Shown in pieces: positions 46,379-58,800 of a stretch of 64,000 nucleotides of DNA (its first letter is position 1; the number at the start of each line of letters is the position of its first letter). Below the pieces are notes generated by a model. The model saw nothing but the letters and a program-made list of their open reading frames with translations, was not told the origin of the DNA and did not search any database. This DNA is from Turritopsis dohrnii (Eukaryota > Cnidaria > Hydrozoa > Anthoathecata > Oceaniidae): assembly GCA_027922465.2 (NCBI GenBank), contig BQMF02000822.1:28547-92546 (forward strand). Reading direction: 5' to 3'. The position numbers and the translations under genes were made by a program.

Positions 46379-47043
46379 ATGGCTCAAAATAATGGAAACA
46401 ATAACAACCAAGCAGCAGTGGCTGCATTATGTAAGTGCCTCACGAAAATTTCGATTTGTTATTATGTGAATACTGCTTTCAAGTTGAATGCGTCATTAAA
46501 TCTTTATTTTTTCTTTTAGTGGAAAATCTTAACCTGAATCGACAGGGTATGTCTTTCTTTTTACAAAATATTTCTATGATTCATTCTATTAGGGAAATGT
46601 ACGTTTTTTGCTATTTTTTCATTCTTATTATGTGTTTGTTGTTACTGATTCTTTATTGATTTTTAGATGTCGAGCAAATATTTCGTAAGTAACTCTTTTT
46701 TTTTTTAAATTAATTCTAATATGAAGATATGTCATTCTTAATTCATTCCATATTTTAGATAACTTAACGCTGGAACGTCAGCAACCTGACCAAAGCATTA
46801 GTAAGAATTTATTTATTCTTATTCTTATTATCATTCGTCAATTGTTTATTAACTAAAGATACTTTTTATATTACAGTTGCTGTGTACACACGCTTTCTAA
46901 ATGAGCAGTTAGATCGTGGAGGCCCAACAGATGATGCCGCCCTCGGCTCGTGGGTGCGGCATGGAGGCGTATTCATCCCTCCACAAAACACCCACAGTGA
47001 GGGCCGGGGGTGGAGCCGCAGAAATAAACATCGACCTTATTAA
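46379..47043 (+). CDS. Five-exon small gene in Helitron C, unknown function
   Basis: Exons 46379-46430, 46520-46546, 46667-46684, 46759-46800 and 46877-47043 join into a 102-codon frame (101 residues, stop TAA 47041-47043). Each border has a good GT donor (GTAAGT, GTATGT, GTAAGT, GTAAGA) and a pyrimidine-rich AG acceptor. All four introns are phase 1, and internal exons of 27, 18 and 42 nt can be skipped without a frameshift. A TTTTTTCAG acceptor directly before the ATG implies an upstream non-coding exon. The protein has an Asn/Gln/Ala-rich start, a helical middle (VEQIF, LTLERQQ) and a basic, Gly/Trp-containing end (GSWVRHGG, GRGWSRRNKHR). I do not recognise a family. It is distinct from the RPA or endonuclease ORFs reported in other Helitrons. 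Confidence 0.65.
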
Positions 47044-47531
47044 CCTTATTAATTATTAATTATTTATTAATTTAATTTATGTGAATATTATATATAATGA
47101 ATAATGATAGTTCTCTGTCTGTTTGTTTCTTTGTCTGCTGTCTTTCCGTTGCCAATTCCTTAATTCCATTTTTCGTGAACTCTTTGGGAGGTCACACAAC
47201 GCAGGTTAAACATGGGCGGCGAGCGACGCCGCCTTGGCGGCTAGTATACAATATAATTTTGATCTTCTTGTAATCCTGTTAACCGTCATGAAAAAATCTT
47301 GTTAACTGTCATGGCAAAATTTGGAAGGTTTGCCAATTGGAAGGTTTTGATATTAGAATTGACAGTCACTTTTTCAGATTTGATCATGAATAGAGGTCTA
47401 CAGTTTTTAAACTTTAAATTTTAAGTCAGTTGGTTGTAATAGATTTAATATTTTTGAGGTCAATACAATTGTGAAAGTCTTCAATCCATTCAGCTTCATT
47501 TTTCAAATTATTTTGGTTCACTTCTATCAAA

Positions 47532-49352
47532 TCTATATATTAATACCCGATTTTCTGTTTGTTTGTCCGTTTGTTTGTTTGTCTGTTACGCAAAATGGTA
47601 GATTGAGTTGTGGGAGAGATTATCTTATTTTATTTTCTGCGACGTCAGTGCGAAACTGATACATTGCATCTCCCATTGAACGTGACTTTTTTTGGCTGAT
47701 GAATCAATTAGCCACATTCCTGACCACAACCAGCCTGTTACGCGAAAAAATATAATTACTGATGAGACTCAATAACTACTTCTGAGATGTAAAACTTTAC
47801 TTGTATCAAAAGAAACATCATTACTTTGCACGTTTTTTTCGAGTGTTCACGTGAAATTTGCAATGACTTTGTAGGTTTTATAAACGTCCCTACAGATACA
47901 TAGCGAATATAGTTTTGTGTAAACAAAACATGATTTTCCGGAATGTGGCTAATAGGGATAACGTTTTTTTTTACTATTATTGTTATATTCCAAGGACCAC
48001 CGTTGATTGGCATTGAAAACAATATATGGACTACAATCCCGGACAAAAATTGTGGCAAAAGTGATGTTTGTCATGAAGAATTCAAATGCCCCCTCCCCCA
48101 GCATCAGTGTTTTGAGTTGTGTCCAGCCAGGGGCCCCAACAAACATTGACAACATTGATGGCGAGGGAAGGGGGACCTTATGACGTGACTTTCATGCTTA
48201 TTGCCACAACATTTTGTCCGGGATTGTAGATACAAAGAAACCAACTGATTAAACATTTTGGAAAACAAGCAGCGGTGGCATAACACGGTAGCGTGTTTGG
48301 TTTGCCAGTGTTGTTTCCTAACGCTTGCCTGACTGTGTGAGACGGGTGAACCTTTTTTTCGAGAAATCAAAATGTTTAAAAACCGAAGCTTTCCTTGCCC
48401 GACAGGTGAAAAAAACAAAATATTTTTTTGCTTTTATTTTAAAAAAACATATTAAAGGTTAATATGCGTTTCTGATCAAACATGTTTTTTTATTCACTTC
48501 ATCCATTTAGCACGTGTCTTTTTTTCTCCTCCTGTGTGATCTTTTTAAGAGAAACCATTCCCTTCTGCTTTTGTTAGCACCCATGTTAGAGCGCGTAACT
48601 TTTATAAAACAGAAGCCAATAATAACTTGAAGAATTTCTCTCTATGTGTATTGTTAGTTAAACTGATAATCGATTGGTTCTAATAAGTAAATAAATAGCA
48701 CATCATAGAATGTAGTTTTTTGGATGCATTGTTTAAACTGATACTTGATTGGTTTAAACTTGTAAATAAAAACCACGTGAAGTTCACGTTCGGAATGCAT
48801 TGTGTACAGAACATGCAAGATTTAAAACACCAGGAACGTATTTGTCTTCATGTGCAAACAAGCTTTATTAAGCGATAAAGCCAGCAGCAAAGGAAGTGAA
48901 AACCATCAGAATTGAACCTCAGTTGTCCCATTATAGACGAGTTTCTAATGTTAATTACACTTTTATACCTTGTACATACTAAAAATCAAATACAATGTAT
49001 GAAAATAGATAGGAAGTGCTAAAGTGTATTGAAACTTTCTAATGTCGATTGTCTTTAAGGGGACTCCAGAAAACCAAATAAAGTGACAACATTTTGAAGT
49101 GTATAAAGGGACTTTTATTTCCTGCGAGGCTGCGTGCGCATACTCACAGGAAAATGACTTGATTAATGGTATTCTATGTTGGAATATACCGTAAATATCG
49201 AGCAAAGAACACTGGTGTTTATAAACATTACGTCACTAAGAAACTCATCTCTAGGTCCCTCACTTATCGCTGGTTTTAAGTGCAATAATTTGGAGCAGGT
49301 GACACAACGCAGGCTGAACATGGGCGGCGAACGACGCCGCCTTGGCGGCTAG
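47532..49352 (+). mobile_element. Helitron E, 1.8-kb non-autonomous copy
   Basis: Starts TCTATATATTAATACCCG after an A, and ends with the hairpin and CTAG (49349-49352) before a T. The 5' 70 bp match Helitrons C and A. The central part (48290-48680) is the reverse complement of the sequence found in A, B and D as given on the plus strand, so it belongs to the same family in the opposite orientation. A tRNA-like stretch lies at about 48266-48310. No intact ORF. Confidence 0.85.
48266..48360 (+). repeat. tRNA-like module within Helitron E
   Basis: AAGCAGCGGTGGCATAACACGG is almost the same as the SINE head at 16196. A related form (AAGCAGCAGTGGCAGAACG on the minus strand) is present in Helitron A (near 33390) and Helitron D (near 44240). 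The module is therefore part of the Helitron family, or a SINE captured before the family spread. Confidence 0.5.
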
Positions 49353-52300
49353 TATCATTTTATTGTCCGTGTGAAGTTGTTTTTTGACGTTTGTTCTCCT
49401 GTAATCTCATAAGAAAATGTAGGATTTCATTTAAAAGTTTTCCTATTTTGTAAGATAACATAATTTTAATCAGGCATGAATTAACTATGTTGTGTTTTTC
49501 AAACAGGATTTAAAATAAGTTTAAAATCAATTATAAGTGTTTGTATCAGAAGCAATAAAATTAGTTGTTTTGAAATTATTTATTTTTTAACATCATATCG
49601 TTGGCTTTTAATATCATAATGCGATTGGCAGCATCTGATTCTAACAAAACCGTTTTAATCAGCCGTGTTTATAACAGCATACGGTTATGCATCGTTAAAT
49701 TATTTATTGTATGAAAGAGGCAGTTGTAAAAAATTATAATAATCAGATATTTTTTGCATAGCTCGTCAAGAAACAAATCAAACAACCAGCTGTTTACTTT
49801 TTGACTGCGCACAACAGTTTTTGAAGAGCGATGGCTCTCAACCCTGCATGAAAGGCTTCGTCAATTATTTTTGTTTGAGTGTATTCTTGTAGTGATAACT
49901 ATACTGCAACCATCATCAGACGAGTAAATATTAACTGCTATCTGGTAAGATATTTAAGAGTCTTATGGAATCCTGATAAATTCTAATGAAAAATAAATTT
50001 TTACATCCTTATATGCTCCAAAATTTGTGTAAACGTTTGTAACTTGAAAAATCTTTCGGCGTATTCGTTCAGTCATTATAATTTAATTAATCAGAGCTTA
50101 TGTCATGAACAAGTGAGTTTATTTTGGTTATGTTCCTGCAGCTGCAGCTCAAATCGTCGTTTGAAATTATTACTTGGCTATATATATATTCCGGGGGATA
50201 ATTATCATAATTTTCACAAATTATCTATAATTGACTCTGTTATAAGAAAGGTCTCGCTGACACGAAAAAATAAAATTTGTTCAGGTAGGTTTTTATTATG
50301 TTTTTCCGATTCTTCAGGTCTTATATTTTCAGAAAGACATAACTTTCTGATGACTGTGTCTCGAAATTTTCAAAAATCGAGACTTTACTTAATGCTGGTA
50401 GCAGATTTGTTTTGTTGGACGGAATTTTTTCTAATAGATCTTTGAAAGATCACATAAATTTGGCTAAGGTATTGTTTTATGACAATTCCAAGTTTATAAA
50501 CAACTTAATTGTAAAAGTAAGGCATGAAACCGTCCCAAAAAGACTTATGGTTCAAAAAATCGTTTAAGTCAGTGTTCCCTATTTTTTTCCGTCCGACAAT
50601 AAAGTCGAGTCAAAAAAGTTCTTCTTAGAAAAATAAAGGACAATACCAAATGTTTATGTTTCTAAAGTATCGATGTATATAAGAAAGATTATCATTTTAA
50701 CTTGAAATACCTAATGTTGGTTTGTAATTGTCTGGAATGGCAATTTACTTTTAATGATTCCGTCCGACAAAAAAAGACGAAAAAATTCTTAACCTCCCTC
50801 CAACCACCTCCAGAACATCAAAAAAAGTTTTTACTTTTTTCTCCTAAACTCTTCTCAACTTACTTAATTTAGAAGATGTCACGATAATCCCCCTCCTGGA
50901 GAAGTGCCCCCGGAGCTTTGCGAGTGATATTAGTCAAATTATAGCTTTTCCTAGTTTCCTGGCGGTATAAATTTATAATGTCTTTTGTATTTACGGATTG
51001 ATGCAAATATCTAATGACCTTTTGCTTTTCATCTTTCAAAACGTATGATAATTAAAATTTTTACCAGTTTTTCTGCATTTTATTGTCGGACGGAAGTTGA
51101 TTAAATGGCGCATCAATATCTTGTAATTTAAAAATTGGCCTCGTATATCATGGTGGTAAGTTGAAGACACGCTCTAGAAATAAGAATTAGGTCATTTTTT
51201 CCAAAAAAATCTTTATACATTTCTTAGTCAACATCGCTTCCGTCCGACAATTCCGTCCGACAAAACTTCCATTAGGGTGAATTTCGGCTTATATCGTTAG
51301 GTGTTGATCATGAACATGCTAAAAACTGTGTTTACATCGTTTAGTATGTCCTAAGTTATTATTTTAGGCATATCTCGTATGGAATTTCTTGTTATTAGGG
51401 AGTTTAAGCAATCACAACGGCAACGAAGACGGCGACGTGTTTAAAACAAAAGCTTTGTTTTCTATGTGGAATTTGTTTAGAAAGAATGTCTACTGCTAAT
51501 GAGGCCATTGGGAAGATAATTACATCATTAACATGTTTGCACGTTCTGTGCTCAACGTGAAAAATCACGTTTTGAAGTTGTGCTGAGAACGGAGACGTGA
51601 TTACAGAGACGAGTCTATTTCTCTTATGTAGATTTTATAGTAACTTGATAACTTTCTAGTCGATATAAGTTTATCAATGGCATTGTTTCTCTAACAAAAA
51701 CAAGTTATTCATACTTTTATTTGGTAGTAACTATTTATTTTGTGTTTTTCCTCACGTCGTCGTCGACGTTGCCGTCGCAGTTGCTTAAACTCCCTATTTT
51801 TGATAGAACAGCTAAAAAACCTTTAGTCTTGTTCAATCTCAATTTCTATCGATTCCGTCCGACAATTTACTTTTCCTTGTGATATTATAAGAGAAAAAAC
51901 TTTTTCGATCTCACTTTTAATTGTTTTGGAAGAAGTTAGGTCCATACCACCTAATCAACACTTAAAAATCAATTATCACTTTAAATACAAATCACACGGC
52001 CGGACATTTCTCTGACCGGATGTTTACCCGACGACCAGTATCAGAAGGAGAGATGGAGTTAGGCTTAGGCTTAGAGTGAGTGTCCATAGCGGGAAATGTT
52101 AGTCGGGTTATTGTCCTAGAATCGAAATTTTCAACGTATATGTGTATATTAGTACCGTTGTAACCTATTGTATGCTTTGATAACTATAATTCAAGTAATC
52201 TACCACGTAAGCCTTGCAATGATGATTTGAAGTAGGTCACACTTTCCTGAAAGTGGAATAAGTTTTCCACATTTTGATCAAATCTGAAAAATGACTACAA

Positions 52301-52842
52301 ATTTCTAAATTAGCACCTTCCCATTATTCTTTGCAAATTTTTATGAAAATTGGAGAATGTTCGAAATTTAGTCACAATTTTGCCCAAATTGTGAATTTGG
52401 TAACGATTTCAACATTTACGCAAACAAAGTTCGTTACTTAGGGAAGTAGCAGGAAGGGAAACTCAGATATTTCAAATGTTTAAAAGTCTTCAATGAAAAC
52501 CTACATATAAATCTTTTTTTCAAAGTGAAAAATTAAAGAATGATTTCCACAAGCCTTCCTATGGCTGGTTGACCATTCGACTTAATTTTAGGGGATTTTC
52601 TCCAATCTGTTTTGGAAGTTCGGTTTTCATGGAACTTCTTCACAAGGATTTCAGCAATAAAACCAAATGTTATTTTCTGCAAGTACTTATTTCCTTTTAC
52701 GTACGAAACTGTAGCTTAATTGTATCAACTGCTTTTCATACCATTCATTTGATGATGTTTATGTTTATGTATTAACTTATTTTAAAAATAACTTCTGTAT
52801 TTCCTGATGCTCAATAATGATTAAAATTTACTTATATTTTAG
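49353..52842. other. Intergenic with dispersed TTCCGTCCGACAA motifs
   Basis: No supported gene. The motif TCCGTCCGACAA recurs near 50580, 50759, 51240, 51251 and 51855, and inverted near 51086, with a MITE (51398-51794) inside the cluster. The 133-codon frame at 50044-50445 has no ATG-based start or recognised motif. Confidence 0.5.
51398..51794. mobile_element. 397-bp MITE with TA duplication
   Basis: GGGAGTTTAAGCAA at the left and TTGCTTAAACTCCC at the right, with TA outside both (51396-51397 and 51795-51796). Subterminal ACGGCAACG/CGTTGCCGT and GTCGTC-rich blocks near each end. Confidence 0.8.
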
Positions 52843-55800
52843 GATGTTTTTGATTTGATTATGGAAAGAGAAACTGCTATGGAATGCGAACAAAGTAGCT
52901 AATATTATAAATTTTTAATAATGTTAAGGGAACAACAACATGGTTCCAATTAAGGGTAAATAGAAAAATAATGTTGAGAGTCCAAATTTTACTGTTCACG
53001 ATGCAGTTGAAGCGAATTCCTGTTTGTATATAAAAACCTCTAATTTTGCGAAGCCTAGAAAAAGTTACTAATATAGATTTCGACGAATTTAGCACATCTT
53101 GGCAATTTGAATTTTGAAGGTAGACAATAGCAGCGTGGTGATCTGTATAAGTTCTGCGTAAGATCTCACGTAAGATTTTTCAAAGTGAAGCTGGATATGT
53201 GGTAGTCCTTTTAAACCTATCAAAACAACATCAACGTTTTCACTCAAGAATTTATTCAGCAAAAACTTAACTTCATCACTAAAATTCAGTGTCAATCGAC
53301 AGCACATGTATGGACATGGTTTGCGGAAAATATCAAAATATGGAAAAAATATCTTGGTTGAGGTGGTTTCCTTCCACATAATTACAATATTTCGTCTATC
53401 CCGGACGGGATGATAGTTTACGCGTGCCCATTAATCAACAATATAAACAATAACATAAAAGCTATCCTGGGGCGATTTTGATCCCGGCAAGGCGAGATAA
53501 AATTTGATATAATCGCAGTACAAAAACTGTCTGGAACAATTTTCATCCCGCCCTGCCGTGCTGAAAAGCTCCATATGATGACCCTCTAATTTTAATTTCT
53601 TTTTTGCAGGACTCTGGATTGCATACTTAATTGATCAAAAACTAACTGCGCGAACATCTTTTGAGAAAAAGAAATTTTGCAAAGAGTTATTATATGGTGA
53701 TAATAAGGTGGAGGAGCTGTTTTACCAATATAAACGGGAGAAACCGGTTCTCGAATGCATTGCATACATGCTCTCACACCGTATATCAAACTGGGAAGCT
53801 AAAACGTTTCTAAGATTTATTAACGACACTTTGAGGACGTGTGATCTCCAAGCTCACATAATCACAGGGGAGCAACTGAAAGAGCTACCAGTACTTCAAG
53901 GCATGAAATATTTTAATATATTTGTTTTTAAGAAAAATAAGAAAAGAAAATTATAATTTGTGGAAATTAATGATATTGGTGTGTCAGTAATACCTCATCG
54001 GGGAATGCTGTGAGAAGGAAAAAGGCATTTTAGAATATTTCGTAAGGAAACAGTATAATTGCCCAAAACTAGTGAGGTGGTCAGTCCGTAGGCTTCAAAC
54101 CGTTTTTCGTTAAAGGAAAGATTTACATGGCATGTTGAAAATATTTTGTCTGAGAAAAAGTTTTTTCACCAGAAATCTTGATGATTTTGCAAAAACATCG
54201 TTACTGTCCTCGATAACCTTTGACTTTTATGGCGTAGAAAAAAACGTTAGTTGTGTTGGAATGGAAAATTGAACAGTCGGAAGTGTAAATACACCCTCTA
54301 GTAAGGACAAATCGTAGCGGAAATGATTGGAGCTTAACTATGTATTATATTATTCTGTGGATAGGTACATCAGATGATGGGTGTTTTCAAAATCATGAAG
54401 AAAAATCAAAGATGTTCGACAATATTTTCACAACAATTTCAACACGGCTACCTGATCTTGAGAGAGTCCTTGGCCACTTCTTGGTAAAATACCACGAATA
54501 TCAAGCCATAAGAGTAAATTTCCAGCATGATGTGAAAGAGAGACTATTCGAAGTGCTGAGCGCTTGGTATGAATCAAACAACCAAGAGCAGACAACATGG
54601 GGCTATCTTAAGAAGTTATTGCTATATTTTGGAAAAAATGAAATTGTAGCAGCGGTCGAACAAGGTAATAATGTTTCTTAAAAATTTCTTATGATGAACC
54701 ATCAAAAGTTCAAACATATATATTCATATTTTTTATTCTTAATTCCAGATTTGTTTGGCGTAAGTTCTGTAAGGTATGGTTTTGTAAACTTATGCATGTT
54801 TTTAGTTTAAAGTTTCAGTTACTTATCTATTTGTATGTAATTATCTCATTTAATTCTAATCAACACTCGTGAATGAGAAAGTTATCACGACACAGTCATT
54901 GTATTCACTTTGGTTACTGCCCAAACCTAAAGAAAACTGCCGTCGACAAATCTTCCCCACTTGTAGTAAGCTTATGCTTCAGTGATCAGTGAAACTTGTA
55001 TTTTTTACCATAGGCAACCCATTCTATACAGTCAAGAATTTTATGCAGCCGGTAAGATTGTAATTTCTCAATTATTCTACAGTACACCAATATCAGAAGT
55101 ATGTCCTGATGATTCCGAAGTAAATACAAACACCTCTTTTTTGAAAAACTGTTTTTTGCATTTTATGTATTCAATCCTACCTTCCAAAGGTTAGCTGCAG
55201 TGCTTATTGCTAATTACAAAGAAAAGTGTTCAAATCTAAAAGATAATGAATTAATACATGTACAGCTGAGGGTTACTATGCTGATGTAAACAGAAATAAA
55301 AAAATTGGTATATGGTCTACAAAGGAGCAGCTGTTTATTATTAACAAAATGCTTAAGCAAAGTGAAAATAATAATTGACTCTGCCGGAGTAATCAAAGAA
55401 ACTGCTGACACCCTTTTTTCTCGACCTTCATTTTGTTTAAGAAAACTGGTGTATACGACTTTGTAACCAAAGAAGCAATTATAGGAGAAACATTTGACAA
55501 TAGTATGAATACTTAGCATGTTTCTAATTCTAAACGGCAAATGCTTCCCTTGAACATAACGTGATGGCTTTAAGTCCTGTATTTTTTCCAATGGAATCCA
55601 GATAACTTACGTTGAATCTCTCAACAAGAGAAACTTTTATTATTTTGTAAAGTGCCAGTATCAGTTAATAAGCCGGAATAAGACAAAGTCATTTCACTAA
55701 TTCTTCAGAAGAATTCTCTTCCTGGCACCCATCCAAACTCAGATCCATAAAATTCAAAGAAAACGTACGTGACTCATTAAGATAAAAAGCAAGTTACCAA

Positions 55801-58800
55801 GGCATATATCAGACTACATATGAAATTTCATTACTTATTCAACTTAAAACTAAAGTGACAATAATTAAAAAAAAACATTAAGTACACACGCTACAGATTC
55901 AAGTATAACATGGTAGACTTGTCATTCAGCAGAAACAAACGATGAAGACTCTAAATTCGAGTTGGTGTACACTATTAGCATGTACTCCAAGTATATGAAA
56001 TATATTTCTATTTGACTGGCCGTTGACTTAATGACTCAATTGCTTTGGTCTACTTTGCCAATTCAATCCAATGCATTGATCTTCTTAGATGCACACTTTA
56101 CGGTTTTGCAGGGTGTTCTCTAAATATTGTTAGGTCAATCCGTTTGTATACGTCTGAGCTAATTGGATTATTTTCTCTCTGCAACTTCTTTTTCTATGTA
56201 GTTCGTAAACAAACTAGTCTGATGAGATGCCAATCACTAACTCCAATTCGGTTCATCATAGTTACTCCTTGGCCTTTACCGTTCAAGTCGCTCCAGTTTC
56301 CTACTGAAGATAAAAACATGTCAGTAAATTCACAAATGAGAAACAATGTGTATCTATATTCACTTTTTAACTGTGGATTTTTAATTTTTCAGTTTAAATT
56401 TTTAATAGAGTTCTCTTTATCAATGCTTGAAAATGGTACAAACACTAATTCAAACTTAAATTCTTTAAATGCTTTCATTGTTTCAAAGTCGTGTAATACC
56501 ATCATGGTGCATACATTGCTTCAAATTTCAGAAGACATTTGGAGGGTAGTTTAATAAAAAAATTAAGAAGATGCTTTCATTCAATCTGTACACTCTCTCC
56601 CCACACAGCCATCCCGATGTTGTTGTATTCTTGTAATCTGTTTTAGTAACTGCTGGGCAAGTGGAGACTGCTATTTTCCGAACAAAACCTGGTGTGTTAA
56701 CCCACACAAGGTTTCGAGATATTTATGAAAACTTGGATTTATCAAAGATTGACATACCAGAAAAAGTCAGTATTGTCACTAGTGGTAAACTGTGCACCAC
56801 AGCATTAACCTTTGATGATTACACCAATAGATGCAAAAAGTTTTTCACAGATTACTTCCAGGTGTATATTTATGGTGGCATGTGCAACAAGAACATCAGG
56901 TTTCCACCAACATATATGTGCAAAAGTAAAATCTATGATGTTGCAGCAAAATTTGAATTATCTAATACAGTTTTAATAAATGACTATAATCTTGTTGAAC
57001 ACTGTAACATGCTTCATCTAGATCTTAATGACATTTTTTATAAACTAAGAATTGAACCTTCATCTATTGGCGAGGGAGACAAGCAATTTCTTGTGTTTGA
57101 TTATGTAAAGCAATGCATATTTATCGTACATTACAGTGACGCTGTTACTGAAGAAGGTGCCCTAGAAGACTTGAAGGCTGGTGATAACTATTTTCGATTA
57201 TTCTTCTACGTATTCAGTCAACTTCTTGGAAAAAACCTCTCATATATCAATGTAATAGCTGCACCAAATATTGAAAGTGACTGTGAAAACGTTCTTCTTT
57301 TCAATAGAGATGATATTTTTGAAAGAGATTTGTCCACGAAACTTATAGGGTTATATTCCTACATTGAAGACATAACGCCGTCTGATGTTAAAAACCAAAG
57401 TCACCAACCTGTCATACTTGCAGCTAGTTATATCTTCAGTTTCCTTGCTATTCAAAAAATCGGACCAGAGCTGTTGTTTGGGACAGCGACAGAAAAAATA
57501 TTATTGATGTGGCTAACAAAAGAACAGATGAAAGTCGTATTTAGTGAGAAACTCTGGAGAATAGTCACTGGTGGATATGGCAGTGGCAAATCTGTAGTGA
57601 CAAGATATCTTCTAGAACATTTAGTTGGGCATGCCACAGAACCTGTAGATATATATTACATTTTATTTGACAATGATAGTTTGTTCCTGAAAAGTTCAGA
57701 AAACTATTTCAATAAAATAAAGGATACCTGCTTGAAAGACGTTCAATCAAATAAGGCAAATGTGATTTTTGGAAATTGTGAGGAAATTGAGAAAGGTTTA
57801 TCAATGGAATTTGAACAAATTTCCGGAAGTGAACGAAAAGACATTCCTTTCACAGTGTCTAACATGCTATTGGCGATCACAAAGAAAGCCATATCATCAA
57901 GAAGGAATTTTCACTTGATTGTTGATGAATTGGATGGAGAAATTATCAGTTCAGTTGAAGCACTTACACTCAAAGGGATCTTTAAACAATATAGAGATTC
58001 TCTAAAAGATTCTCACATTTTATTTTCTATACGCTCAATGGAAAAAATGCGTGCTAACATTGTTGGCAAGCAGCGAATAGAACACGATTCCTTCCAATGT
58101 TATAATGACTGCGGAATGGAAGTCATGTCGTTGTCACTATCAATGCGCACCACCAAACAAGTATCCAAAATCATTCAAATTTCAATGGAAGGAATTACTC
58201 GTCCAAACAGGTTCTTGCAACCACCGCAGAAGGCATTTCCTGGTAGAAAAAAAATAATCAATTTTTTCAGGGAGTTCAGGAACCCGACAAATCAAACTGC
58301 TAAATTGTCTTCCCCCAACCAAGTCGATTTCAATAACAGTGAAGAAATCGTTTCACATCAGTTTCAAGACACAGAAGATTTGCCAGGCCAGGTCAATCAA
58401 CTATTGGTGTACCACTCCAACCCCGACAAGATTGATTCAGTTGCTCAGGAACATGACAAAACATTTCAGGGCTCCAACACAGCTATTGAAACTTATTATA
58501 CTTTTCGACAATGTATAGACTGTGGACATAATATTTCTGGTCGACAGCCGGTTGTAGTGTTTTTAAATCAACATGAGAAAGCAGAATTGGCTTCCATGGA
58601 GACATTAACGCTATTGTCCATTGCTTTACAACGCCACTGCTACAATACAGAAAAACGAAATGAGAAACGCATGATCATATGTAATGAGGAAAACGAATAC
58701 AAGATGTGCATCTCTGCGTTATCCTGCTTGAAAAAGAAGCATAATCTTTACATCCCTGGTGCATCTGATTATCTATCCTTTGATGAAAGGTCACTAGTGT

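Larger units (their letters stand above)
39277..47244 (+). mobile_element. Helitron C, ~8-kb originally autonomous element
   Basis: Starts TCTATATATTAATAG at 39277 after an A, and ends with the CCGCCTTGGCGG hairpin and CTAG (47241-47244) before a T. This is the insertion signature of Helitrons, which move by rolling-circle replication and leave no target duplication. It contains a decayed Rep-helicase gene (39857-44681), a minisatellite (44897-45130) and a separate spliced five-exon gene (46379-47043). Helitron D is nested inside the helicase part. Confidence 0.85.

Noticed and set aside
50044..50445. 133-codon frame as a gene
   Set aside because: No ATG at its start, no conserved motif, no splice support; long frames occur by chance in 64 kb.
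56045..56554. 169-codon frame in the intron as an exon
   Set aside because: Composition is Leu/Phe/Ser-rich without motif, no acceptor at its start, and its phase is not needed by the gene model.
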